Assembly: GCA_025655555.1 (NCBI GenBank)
Contig: JAHXIQ010000008.1
Coordinates: 1-64,000 of the forward strand
Reading direction: 5' to 3'
Origin: Candidatus Thiodiazotropha sp. (ex Myrtea sp. 'scaly one' KF741663)
Lineage (GTDB): Bacteria; Pseudomonadota; Gammaproteobacteria; Chromatiales; Chromatiaceae
DNA length: 64,000 nucleotides
Position 1 is the stretch's first letter. The number at the start of each line of letters is the position of its first letter. Below are positions 19,582 to 28,290 of the stretch, piece by piece. The position numbers and the translations under genes were made by a program. Below the pieces are notes generated by a model. That model was not told the origin of the DNA. It ran no database searches and saw only the letters and a program-made list of their open reading frames with translations.

Positions 19582-20499
19582 TTGAAGATTAGTATTGTCA
19601 CAACTGAGCATTGCTTTGAGCTGTTACAACCCTTGATAACTGCCTATCAGAGCAAGCAGTATCATGTGGACTGGCAGGATTCTGGAGAAGCCCTCCCGGC
19701 GCCTTCCACACTAAGGGAAATGGCTCAAAGCAGTGATGCCATACTCCTTGTCGGTCCAGGACGTCGTGCACCGGGTACCGTGCTACCTGGCCCGGTTATC
19801 CGGGCCGGGGCAGATAGGACAATCCCTGTCGGTTGGGTCCCTCATTTGAATGATAAGAGCCTGGCTGTATTTTCGCACAAGACGGCCGCCATTCATCAAC
19901 GCCAGATAAAATATCCCGAATCAATTGCTGTACTGTCACAGTGGCAACCCCGGTACTTACAGCTGGCCAGACGCATCGAAGATATCCTTCAGCAACAACA
20001 TACCGCTGTCTACCGCTGGACCAGCGATATGATGTTCCGTGAAGATATGATCAAGGGATTAGGAACCGGCCTTGCAGCAGCAATCTATGTTGGGCATGGA
20101 CGACCGAATGGCTGGGTGGGCTACAGAGGTACGCGTGCACAGCATTTCGACTCTCCTGCCAGTGAACCGCTTGGCGCACTATTTTCACTCTGTTGCCGGA
20201 CGGCCAGTCGCAGACGCACAGGTGTTTCCTTTGCAGAAAAGATAATCTTGTCTGGTGTTGCCGGGGCGGTATTCGGCTCGGTGACCGATACCCTACATCG
20301 GGATAACACACGCTGGGCAATACGCTTGATTCAGGCTTTAGCGGAAAATATTACTACTGTGGGTGAGTTAATAACCCATGCACTGCCTATCAATGATGAT
20401 GCCATCAGCGATTATCGTATTATCGGAGACCCGCTTTCACCATTAGTCAGCGCTACGTCAGCAAATGAGTCGGCATCAAAAATACCGGTATATCCATAG
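19582..20499 (+). CDS. Caspase/gingipain-like (clan CD, C25-type) cysteine peptidase-like protein
   Basis: AAIYVGHGRPNGWVGYRG (His motif), LFSLCCRTAS (candidate Cys), IIGDPLSPL near C-terminus; TTG start. Confidence 0.65.
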   Translation: MKISIVTTEHCFELLQPLITAYQSKQYHVDWQDSGEALPAPSTLREMAQSSDAILLVGPGRRAPGTVLPGPVIRAGADRTIPVGWVPHLNDKSLAVFSHKTAAIHQRQIKYPESIAVLSQWQPRYLQLARRIEDILQQQHTAVYRWTSDMMFREDMIKGLGTGLAAAIYVGHGRPNGWVGYRGTRAQHFDSPASEPLGALFSLCCRTASRRRTGVSFAEKIILSGVAGAVFGSVTDTLHRDNTRWAIRLIQALAENITTVGELITHALPINDDAISDYRIIGDPLSPLVSATSANESASKIPVYP

Positions 20500-20512
20500 A
20501 GTGGGAGTAACG

Positions 20513-20773
20513 ATGAGTTCTGTAATTGATAACAGTGGTGAAATCTTAGCTGTCTTAGTGAAAGAACTGGCCGAAATGAAACTGAAACTGCCCGCACAGG
20601 TGCCTGCTGATATGCCGTTTTATCCGGATATGGGTATGGATTCACTCACTCGCGTCGAATACATCGCACGGGTTGAGCAGGCATTCCGCCTGCAGGTACC
20701 GGATGATGAGTGGCAATCCCTGACATGTCTGGCAAGCGTCACCGAATACATTCAACAACATCAATCAATGTGA
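20513..20773 (+). CDS. Acyl carrier protein
   Basis: MGMDSLTRVEYIARVEQAF phosphopantetheine Ser motif, ~86 aa. Confidence 0.85.
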   Translation: MSSVIDNSGEILAVLVKELAEMKLKLPAQVPADMPFYPDMGMDSLTRVEYIARVEQAFRLQVPDDEWQSLTCLASVTEYIQQHQSM

Positions 20774-21903
20774 AAATCTATATCACAGGCATGGGTATTC
20801 TCACGCCACTCGGTGAGACACCAGATCAACTCTGGCAAGCCCTTGTCAAGGGACAGACTGCCTCTTGCGAATGGCCTGATCTCAAAGAACATGGTTTTCG
20901 TATTGCCCGGGCTTGCAGGATAAATGACGGCGCTTGGCTGGACCCAATGCGGGGACAAAAACTTGCAGTTCGTGCTGCCAGTCTGGCAGTCCAACAAGCT
21001 GATTTGCCTTTAGATGGAAATATCGGTGTCTTCGTCGGCGCTACCATGGGAGAAAGCGTCGCATACGAGCAGGCGGCGGAAGGCAAGCCATTGGATCTAA
21101 GTCAGGCATCGATCATGGTCTATCCTCGTGCCATTCAGCAAGCGCTGAAAGTACATGGACCCCAGCGTGCCTATGGTACCGCTTGTGCAGCAGGAAACTA
21201 CGCCTTGGGTGCGGGTATCGAAGCGATACGATCAGGCAGGGCAGATGCGGTAATTGCGGGCGGTGTCGAACCCTTTTCACGAATTGCCATGACAGGATTT
21301 AGCAGATCACGTGCTATGGCTGGTGACTACTGCCGGCCTTTTGACCGTGATCGCTCCGGTATGCAGTTGGGCGAAGCTGCTGCATTCCTGATTTTGGAAT
21401 CGGAAGAGCGTGTTCTTCAAAGGAGAGTCGAGCCACTGGCATCTGTTGAGTCACTCGGTTTGAGTTGTGATGCTTACCATCCAACGGCACCGCTGCCAGA
21501 TGGGTGTGGTATGAGTCAGGCGATGCAAAAAGCTGTCCACAAAGCCGGCATTGACGCCACAGAAGTGGATTGGATATGTGCGCATGGCAGCGGCACGCGA
21601 GCCTCAGACGACGCGGAAGCCAATGCGATAGCACGGACATTTCCTCATCAACCACCGGTCTCTGGATACAAAGGCGCAATCGGACACTCCCTGGGTGCTG
21701 CCACAGCGGTGGAAGCGGTCATCACGGCTCTCGCACTACAAAAAAAAGCTATACCACCCACAACAAACTATTGCCATGCAGACCCGGCATTCACACTGGA
21801 TATCGTACAAGAAAACCGATCACTACCCTCCTTACGCTGGGCATTGAATTGTGGCTATGCCTTTGGCGGATTGAACTCCGCCTTATTGATGGGCGCTGTC
21901 TGA
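20770..21903 (+). CDS. Beta-ketoacyl-ACP synthase (KAS I/II family)
   Basis: YGTACAAG (Cys), AHGSGT (His), GHSLGA (His); GTG start overlapping ACP stop. Confidence 0.9.
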   Translation: MKIYITGMGILTPLGETPDQLWQALVKGQTASCEWPDLKEHGFRIARACRINDGAWLDPMRGQKLAVRAASLAVQQADLPLDGNIGVFVGATMGESVAYEQAAEGKPLDLSQASIMVYPRAIQQALKVHGPQRAYGTACAAGNYALGAGIEAIRSGRADAVIAGGVEPFSRIAMTGFSRSRAMAGDYCRPFDRDRSGMQLGEAAAFLILESEERVLQRRVEPLASVESLGLSCDAYHPTAPLPDGCGMSQAMQKAVHKAGIDATEVDWICAHGSGTRASDDAEANAIARTFPHQPPVSGYKGAIGHSLGAATAVEAVITALALQKKAIPPTTNYCHADPAFTLDIVQENRSLPSLRWALNCGYAFGGLNSALLMGAV

Positions 21904-22538
21904 TGCAAGCCTATTTACGGCAGATAGTTGATCTCGAACCAGACACAACGCTCCCCTATGATGAGGCAATCACATGGATCGCCGACAAACTTAAAGAACA
22001 GATGGATGGTTTCAAGTGCACTCCTGAAACACGAGGAATCTACCTTGCCACCTTGGATAGTGGTGCTGCCGCGTCAGTTGCGTTTTGGGAAAATGCATTG
22101 GAACAGGGTCCGGGTTTTGCCAATCCAGCCCATTTCCCCTTGACGCTGGCAAACAGCTCAGCAGCGATCATCTCCCGCTTACTAAATATTCAGGGACCCA
22201 ACTACACCCTGTCCGGTAGTAGTGAGGCGTTGTATGCCGCTTTCTGCCAGGCAATACACGATCTTTCCTCAATTGATGAATCCGTAGAAGAGTGCCTTGT
22301 ACTTGCGATCGATATATCTGAGAAAAGCCGCTGTGTCGGAATGCTCATGGAAAGTGGCCACAGTAAGTCGTCACTCGGCATGATAACTGAAGTCACTGAA
22401 TTTCAAGAACACGATGATCCACAACCGATCGAAAGCCCGACTATTGTGATGAGTGTGTTTGTCTATAATTGCTTAGAACATAGAGAGGCATTCTTGCAAA
22501 CAGGTGAAGGAATGATTTGTTTTGCTAATTCTGGATAG
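21903..22538 (+). CDS. Ketosynthase-like N-terminal-domain protein lacking the catalytic Cys
   Basis: FPLTLANSSAAIISRLLNIQGPNYTLSGSSEALYAAFCQAI resembles KS N-terminal region; Cys position is Ser; ATG overlaps the preceding TGA. Confidence 0.7.
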   Translation: MQAYLRQIVDLEPDTTLPYDEAITWIADKLKEQMDGFKCTPETRGIYLATLDSGAAASVAFWENALEQGPGFANPAHFPLTLANSSAAIISRLLNIQGPNYTLSGSSEALYAAFCQAIHDLSSIDESVEECLVLAIDISEKSRCVGMLMESGHSKSSLGMITEVTEFQEHDDPQPIESPTIVMSVFVYNCLEHREAFLQTGEGMICFANSG

Positions 22539-22751
22539 TTCATTTCTCACAAAATATTCAGGTTACTGAATGCACAATAACACTGTAAATTATAAGGATT
22601 TCTGCGCTGATAGATAAACATGAATCTGGTATTTTTACTATGAATAGCACAGTGTTATGACCCGCTCTTTTTTCATTACAAATATTCAGGTTTTTTGCTA
22701 AATGATATTGCTATATAACCTATCTTAAGGCACTCGCATCATTTTCTTAAT

Positions 22752-22765
22752 TTGATCAACGTCAA
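22752..22765. promoter_or_regulatory. FNR/DNR-type box TTGATCAACGTCAA
   Basis: TTGAT-N4-GTCAA, 85 bp upstream of the cytochrome at 22851. Confidence 0.65.
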
Positions 22766-22850
22766 ACAGTTCATTTGATACTGTGGTGAAATCAAGAAAA
22801 ACTTTTTTTCGCCGTACATTTTCTTATACATTGCATAATGCCCCTACCAG

Positions 22851-23516
22851 ATGCTATATCGCATAAAAACCTTATTGTGTGTCCTTTTTCTGCCAGGTCT
22901 AAGCCTTGCTATAGATCTCGAAAATGGTGAAGAAATCAACGAAGTCTGTGCCGGTTGTCATGGCGAATACGGTCAAGGCGGGAAAGAGGGAGAATATCCA
23001 AGATTGGCGGGAATGCCGAGTGCGTTTTTAGCTAAACAGCTCCATCTATTTCGTGATCGTAAACGTCCCAACCTCGCTATGGTGGAGTATATAGACGACC
23101 GTCAGATGCCGGATGAAGATATACAGGATATATCTCACTTTCTTGAAAAAATCGTTCTCAAGACAAAATTACCACCAGCAGATGAGAGCCAAGCCGGTTT
23201 TAACGCCTATGAGCGTCTACTGGAGTCAAAACGCCTGATGCAGATACCTCTCGCACCGGGTGATGTTGCGCAAGGAAAGAAGCAGTACAGAAAAGAGTGT
23301 GGCTCCTGTCATGGTCGCGATGGTCTAGGCGATATGGAAAAGGCTGTACCCATGCTTGCCGGCCAGTACACCAATTATCTTTGGCGTCAGGTCAAGAAAT
23401 ATCGTGAGCATATCCGTATTCACGATGAAGAGGCGCCTGAAGAAGAGTTATTAAAAGAATTCAGCGATGAAGAATTAACTGATATTTTCGCTTATCTTTC
23501 TACAGTGGATGACTGA
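22851..23516 (+). CDS. Diheme cytochrome c (c4-like)
   Basis: Signal peptide, CAGCH and CGSCH. Confidence 0.88.
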   Translation: MLYRIKTLLCVLFLPGLSLAIDLENGEEINEVCAGCHGEYGQGGKEGEYPRLAGMPSAFLAKQLHLFRDRKRPNLAMVEYIDDRQMPDEDIQDISHFLEKIVLKTKLPPADESQAGFNAYERLLESKRLMQIPLAPGDVAQGKKQYRKECGSCHGRDGLGDMEKAVPMLAGQYTNYLWRQVKKYREHIRIHDEEAPEEELLKEFSDEELTDIFAYLSTVDD

Positions 23517-23571
23517 AAGCGATTGCATTTATTTATTAGTCCCATTTATGTAACTGTCCCTGATATTCCTC

Positions 23572-24060
23572 TCAAGGCAAAGGTACACCTGGACGAACGG
23601 TAATAAACCGATAAGGTACAGAAACCAGCCCTTTTCGTGTGGATATCAACACCCTCGCCTCCCATTCCATGGCGTCTCTGATACAGACAGGCAATATTCC
23701 GTTCCCACTATATTGGCCATCTGATTCTGGGTTCATCGTTACTCGGTTGATTCCCATATTCATATCCACACCGGTAAAATCCACTTCTATTTCCTGCGCA
23801 ACCATACCATTAACCGAGACATGAAATGTTATAGGCTTCATTGTAGGAATATCACGCGGATCAATGGAAAAACTAACACGGCCACCATCGGTAAGATGTG
23901 TGGTACAGGGACCGGCGCGCAGGTCACAATCGGGATCGAGTTGCCCAGAGATAGAGACTTTTGGAAACAGAATGGGCCAGGTTTTATAGAGCGCTACTGT
24001 ACTGACAGCAATCAGCAGCAGGCTCAGGAAAAGCCAGAGCAGACGGTTGTCTTTATTCAT
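23572..24060 (-). CDS. Membrane-anchored periplasmic protein of unknown function linked to nos cluster
   Basis: Single N-terminal TM, beta-rich periplasmic region; adjacent to nosY. Confidence 0.6.
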   Translation of the reverse strand: MNKDNRLLWLFLSLLLIAVSTVALYKTWPILFPKVSISGQLDPDCDLRAGPCTTHLTDGGRVSFSIDPRDIPTMKPITFHVSVNGMVAQEIEVDFTGVDMNMGINRVTMNPESDGQYSGNGILPVCIRDAMEWEARVLISTRKGLVSVPYRFITVRPGVPLP

Positions 24061-24112
24061 AACTTACACAACACAATATTTCGACAGATGTTAGATGCCA
24101 CTGCAACGGAAT

Positions 24113-24940
24113 TTAGGGTAGATCGCTACGTTTAAAATACAGGTATCCCAACCCGGCACAGGCAGTTCCGAGCGCTATAGGATAGAGTAGTGCATAGGTG
24201 ATATATCCCATCTGACCAAAGTTATCCAGTATGACATAAGCAGTCGGACCCAACAGCACCAGCTGCGGATCGAATAACATCATGGTAGCGGTACGAAATA
24301 CCTGCATCGGGTTCGCCAAGGCAATCGCCACTGCTGTTTCCGGAGGCAGATGCTCCTGAATCAGTACGCCGAGTAGAATAAGGTCGAGGAACAGCAGCAA
24401 GGTCAACCACACAACAAAAGCGGCGCCCTGTGCCACATCAGCGCTTCGCGCCAGGGTGGAGATCAGCATGCCAATACCCAAAAAGCACCAGGCCAGAGCC
24501 ATCAACAAGCCTGTGTAGTAGATCAAGAGTTGCCAGGGTACATCAGCGCCCTTAGCCATACCCCAAACCGTCGCACCAATCATGGCGAGAAATACCGGTA
24601 AAAAGACCACAAAAAAGCGACCGAAAACACGTCCCCAAAACCAGGCGCTCAGGGTGATGGGTAGGGAGAGTAGGTATTCAAACACCCCTGCCTCGCGATC
24701 TCCGGCTACCGATCTGACTGTCGTGATCAAAACAAAGATGGGCAACATTGCCATAGAGAGTTGGATATAAGTTATCAGCAAGCGTGACAGGCCGGTAAAA
24801 CCCATGATACGAGATTCAGCAAGACCGAAGGCAAACAGAATCACAATCAGACCACCGAATACCATGGCATAGACCATGAACCAACGGGCACGAAGAGATT
24901 CGATGATGTCGGTATAAGCTGCCAACCAGAGATATTTCAT
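24113..24940 (-). CDS. nosY: ABC transporter permease NosY
   Basis: Six-TM permease with SVAGDREAGVFEYLLSLP, directly in nos cluster. Confidence 0.88.
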   Translation of the reverse strand: MKYLWLAAYTDIIESLRARWFMVYAMVFGGLIVILFAFGLAESRIMGFTGLSRLLITYIQLSMAMLPIFVLITTVRSVAGDREAGVFEYLLSLPITLSAWFWGRVFGRFFVVFLPVFLAMIGATVWGMAKGADVPWQLLIYYTGLLMALAWCFLGIGMLISTLARSADVAQGAAFVVWLTLLLFLDLILLGVLIQEHLPPETAVAIALANPMQVFRTATMMLFDPQLVLLGPTAYVILDNFGQMGYITYALLYPIALGTACAGLGYLYFKRSDLP

Positions 24941-24957
24941 AGTTGTTTTATTCCAGG

Positions 24958-25503
24958 TCAGTTATGTTTGTGGGTTGGGTCTACTTTGCTATCAGCTTCC
25001 CTGCGTTCTGCTTGCTCTTTGAGACGATCCAAAAGATGCACACCATGTACATTGAAGCGCTTCTCTACCTCAGTGATATGCTGCTTGGCCTGCTCAAAAG
25101 TAAGCCCGCCGGGAGTGGTATCGGACTGTGCACCCAATCCATACTCCATGGGTGTAAGATTACCTCTCACATAGGTGGCGCTGCGAGCATCGATCCAATC
25201 TCCTGTGCGGTGATCAGCAACCCAGATCTCGGTCTTTGGGTCTTTCTCCCAGGGGTTGTCTGCTAACCATAGCGTTGCACAACCGATATCATCAAAGAAT
25301 GCAACGACTGAGCGCTTTTTCTCAGGTGGGAAATAGCGAACCTGTGCGGCGTGAAATCGATCACTTAATACCATCCGGCAGCGTTCACAGGCATCCCGGT
25401 CCCACTTCACCTGTTTCGGTCCACTGCCACTGTCACCGGAGCAAGCGGTCAGTAAGAGAAACCAGACCACTATGAGCAGCGGCAATACGGTCTTAACCGA
25501 CAT
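24958..25503 (-). CDS. nosL: NosL copper lipoprotein
   Basis: Lipobox LTAC, DACERCRMVLSDRFHAAQ; start refined. Confidence 0.9.
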   Translation of the reverse strand: MSVKTVLPLLIVVWFLLLTACSGDSGSGPKQVKWDRDACERCRMVLSDRFHAAQVRYFPPEKKRSVVAFFDDIGCATLWLADNPWEKDPKTEIWVADHRTGDWIDARSATYVRGNLTPMEYGLGAQSDTTPGGLTFEQAKQHITEVEKRFNVHGVHLLDRLKEQAERREADSKVDPTHKHN

Positions 25504-26374
25504 TGACTGAGGACTCCTTCTCCTCGGCCTCAACAATCTCCATACCGGACAACAGCGCCGCATAGCGGGAGAGAAGGCCTAGAAAACGCAAGCGGTCAGG
25601 ACCGGCAATAAAACCTTCCCATATCAGCCCCCCCTCTGATCCACTGAATCCCCATTCACCAATTGCCTTGGCAAAAGCATCTTCGGGCTGGATGAGACGA
25701 ATACTGCAGTAGAGTCGTGACGAGAGATCTACAAGGTCCGCCACCCTGTCATCAAGTACGATCTCCCCCTGGTCCATCTCAACAACCCGATTCACCAAAC
25801 TTGCCACCTCATCGAGACGGTGGCTGGAAATCAACATTGCTGCCCGGTCTTTTTTCTCTGCCAGCAGGTTAAAGAAGATATGTCTTGCTTCAGGATCGAG
25901 ATTGGCCGCAGGTTCGTCCATCACCAACAGCTCGCTCTCCCGGCCAAGGGCGATGGCGATCAGCATTTTTTGTTTCTGTCCACCAGAGAGCTTTACAAAA
26001 GGTTGGTTATGAAAGTGATCCGCATCAAAACCGAGTTGACCGGCCACTTCCACCATCCTTCTCGGATCGGTATCGCAGAGACTGGCGGAAAAACGAATCA
26101 ATTGTCCGACCGGCATCCGCAGCGGTGGGGGCAACTGAGGTACAAATCCCACCTTTGAAAGTACCTTACGGCGATTGTGTCGGGGATCCATATTGTCGAC
26201 CAGCACTCTCCCCTCGCAGATGTATTCACCCAGTAGACAGCGAATGAGGGTAGTCTTTCCCGCGCCGTTAGAACCGACCAGTGCAACCCTGTGACCACGC
26301 TCAATGGTCAGGTTGATACCCTTTAACACCTGGTGACGGCGAAAGCGCTTGATGATGTTTTCAAATTGGATCAT
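25493..26374 (-). CDS. nosF: ABC transporter ATPase NosF
   Basis: GSNGAGKTT, LSGGQKQK, LLVMDEP; cluster context. Confidence 0.92.
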   Translation of the reverse strand: MIQFENIIKRFRRHQVLKGINLTIERGHRVALVGSNGAGKTTLIRCLLGEYICEGRVLVDNMDPRHNRRKVLSKVGFVPQLPPPLRMPVGQLIRFSASLCDTDPRRMVEVAGQLGFDADHFHNQPFVKLSGGQKQKMLIAIALGRESELLVMDEPAANLDPEARHIFFNLLAEKKDRAAMLISSHRLDEVASLVNRVVEMDQGEIVLDDRVADLVDLSSRLYCSIRLIQPEDAFAKAIGEWGFSGSEGGLIWEGFIAGPDRLRFLGLLSRYAALLSGMEIVEAEEKESSVNVG

Positions 26375-26402
26375 TAGATGTGTCGTGCTCCAGTCAAACC
26401 GG

Positions 26403-27380
26403 CTATTTGAGCATTTTGCTCAGACCTTTGACCTCAAAGGTGAGAGAGTCGGTGGGGCAGATATCCACGCACATGCCGCAACGGGTGCAATCGGACGCCA
26501 CATCCTGATTCACTTCCGCCGCGCCGTTACGGATAGTCAGGTCCAACACGTGCGGTACCAGACAGACCTTTCGACAATCCCCTTCGTGGTGACAGGCTTC
26601 AGCATTGTACTTGACCCGCACCGGAGAGAACACGCCTACCATGCCATAGGTCACACCGATAGGACAGACATATCGGCACCAGGCCCGCCGGGAGTAGAAA
26701 ACCTCAAACAACAGCAGGAGCCCGACCCAGACCAGTGCGATACCCGGTCCGTAGATCAGCGCCCGGCTGAGTATGCCGGTGGGCGAGATGGTTTCAAAAA
26801 CGGTATAACCGGTGACCAGCGCCAACAGCGCGAAAATGACATAGAAGACACTGCGCACCTTGCGGCTGAAGGTACGGTTCTTGATGATCTTCTTTTTGGC
26901 CAGCCAGAGATGCAGATACTCGGCCAATTCCGACAGCAGATGATAGGGGCAGACCCAGGAGCAGAAGGTCCGACCTCCCAGCAGCATCCACATAACAAAA
27001 ACCGTCACCATACCGATCACCAGATTGAGCACGATATGCTTGTAGGCCAGTGCGACCTGTAAAGCGGAATTGAGATCGGCGAAATGGAAACCGACGACGC
27101 GTGCGCCGGTGAGCGAACCCTCCACCAGTTGAACGTCGAAATAGAATGAAGCCACAAAGAGCAGATTCACGATAATCAGGGTCGCCCAACGGCGTTTCTG
27201 CCACTTTTTGAAGAAGGTGCTGCCCTTGTGCTCGATATGAAGCGCTTCCAGATCGGCTTTGGAGAGCTTGCCCATCTTCCCTTCATAGATCGCCCTGACC
27301 TCGGGACTCTGTTGATCCTTGCTGGGCCTGGGGATCTTGTAGCCGAAAACCTGTAACAGAGAGTCTTTGATATACCGCAT
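26403..27380 (-). CDS. NapH/NosH-like polyferredoxin membrane protein
   Basis: TM segments, CSWVCPYH, CRYVCPIG, CTRCGMCVDICP. Confidence 0.88.
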   Translation of the reverse strand: MRYIKDSLLQVFGYKIPRPSKDQQSPEVRAIYEGKMGKLSKADLEALHIEHKGSTFFKKWQKRRWATLIIVNLLFVASFYFDVQLVEGSLTGARVVGFHFADLNSALQVALAYKHIVLNLVIGMVTVFVMWMLLGGRTFCSWVCPYHLLSELAEYLHLWLAKKKIIKNRTFSRKVRSVFYVIFALLALVTGYTVFETISPTGILSRALIYGPGIALVWVGLLLLFEVFYSRRAWCRYVCPIGVTYGMVGVFSPVRVKYNAEACHHEGDCRKVCLVPHVLDLTIRNGAAEVNQDVASDCTRCGMCVDICPTDSLTFEVKGLSKMLK

Positions 27381-27381
27381 C

Positions 27382-28275
27382 TTAGCCCTCCATCACCGTG
27401 TCGGCGTTTTTGTCCAGATCGATCACGATAGCGGCGCTCTCGACCGGGCAGATCATCTCGCAAACACCACAACCCACACAGCCCTCCTGCACGATCGGTT
27501 TCATGCGTGCAATACCGTCTCCAAGATCGACAGGCTCAAGGGTTATGGCATGCTTTGGCGGGCATTCATTACCCATCTGTTGTGCGACACGGGCGACTTC
27601 CTGTTGCTGACTCTTTTCTTCAGCCGCCGCCTCACACTGGGTAATGCGGATCTCAATCGGGCATTGACGGACACAGAGATCGCATATCTCCAGATCATAA
27701 GGATGTTCAGAGACTAGTATGGGTGTCCAGCGGTCGACCTCCTCGTAACGTAGCAGTCCCTTATAGTCCGGCCCCCTCGCCTGCCCTTTAAAACCTTTTC
27801 CCTGCATCGCCAGACATGCCTTGGGACGTGACAGACGTGCAAATCCCATGCGGGTGTCTGCCGGATAGTCCAGGTCATGGGTCAGCGCCCCCGTAGGACA
27901 CGCCAGTACGCACTGAAGACCGTCACAGGAGAAATCACAAGCCTGTTCACGCGCATCGATATAGGGTAGACCGATGCCGAAGCCGTCCGGCAGGTCAGCC
28001 AGTTTAATTGCCTCTACAGGACAAACCTGCACACATTGGCCACATTTTATACAAGAGGCAAAGAATTCCTGTTCATCTTCGGGTGTTTTCAGAGCACCGG
28101 GGGGACGCAGACTCAGGGTCTTTCCCTGCATAACCGGTATGTATCCCAATAAAGAGACACCGACCACACCGACAGTCAAGACGGATGCACGCAGGAACTC
28201 CCGGCGACTCTGCTCTTTGCGTTTGGGAGTCAAGGGCCGTTTTTTTCTCTTAGTGACAGACTTTTTTTCACTCAT
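27382..28275 (-). CDS. NapG/NosG-like ferredoxin-type protein
   Basis: CIKCGQCVQVCP, CGVCEMICP Fe-S motifs, N-terminal RREFLRAS twin-arginine leader. Confidence 0.88.
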   Translation of the reverse strand: MSEKKSVTKRKKRPLTPKRKEQSRREFLRASVLTVGVVGVSLLGYIPVMQGKTLSLRPPGALKTPEDEQEFFASCIKCGQCVQVCPVEAIKLADLPDGFGIGLPYIDAREQACDFSCDGLQCVLACPTGALTHDLDYPADTRMGFARLSRPKACLAMQGKGFKGQARGPDYKGLLRYEEVDRWTPILVSEHPYDLEICDLCVRQCPIEIRITQCEAAAEEKSQQQEVARVAQQMGNECPPKHAITLEPVDLGDGIARMKPIVQEGCVGCGVCEMICPVESAAIVIDLDKNADTVMEG

Positions 28276-28290
28276 CTTACTGATTACCTT

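Noticed and set aside
21570-21902. N-terminal extension of the KS-like ORF (track start 21570)
   Set aside because: Overlaps the well-supported KAS coding frame; ATG at 21903 coupled to the KAS stop is the better start
26349-27062. 237-aa ORF antisense to nosH-like gene
   Set aside because: Antisense to a clear Fe-S membrane protein, no recognisable domain
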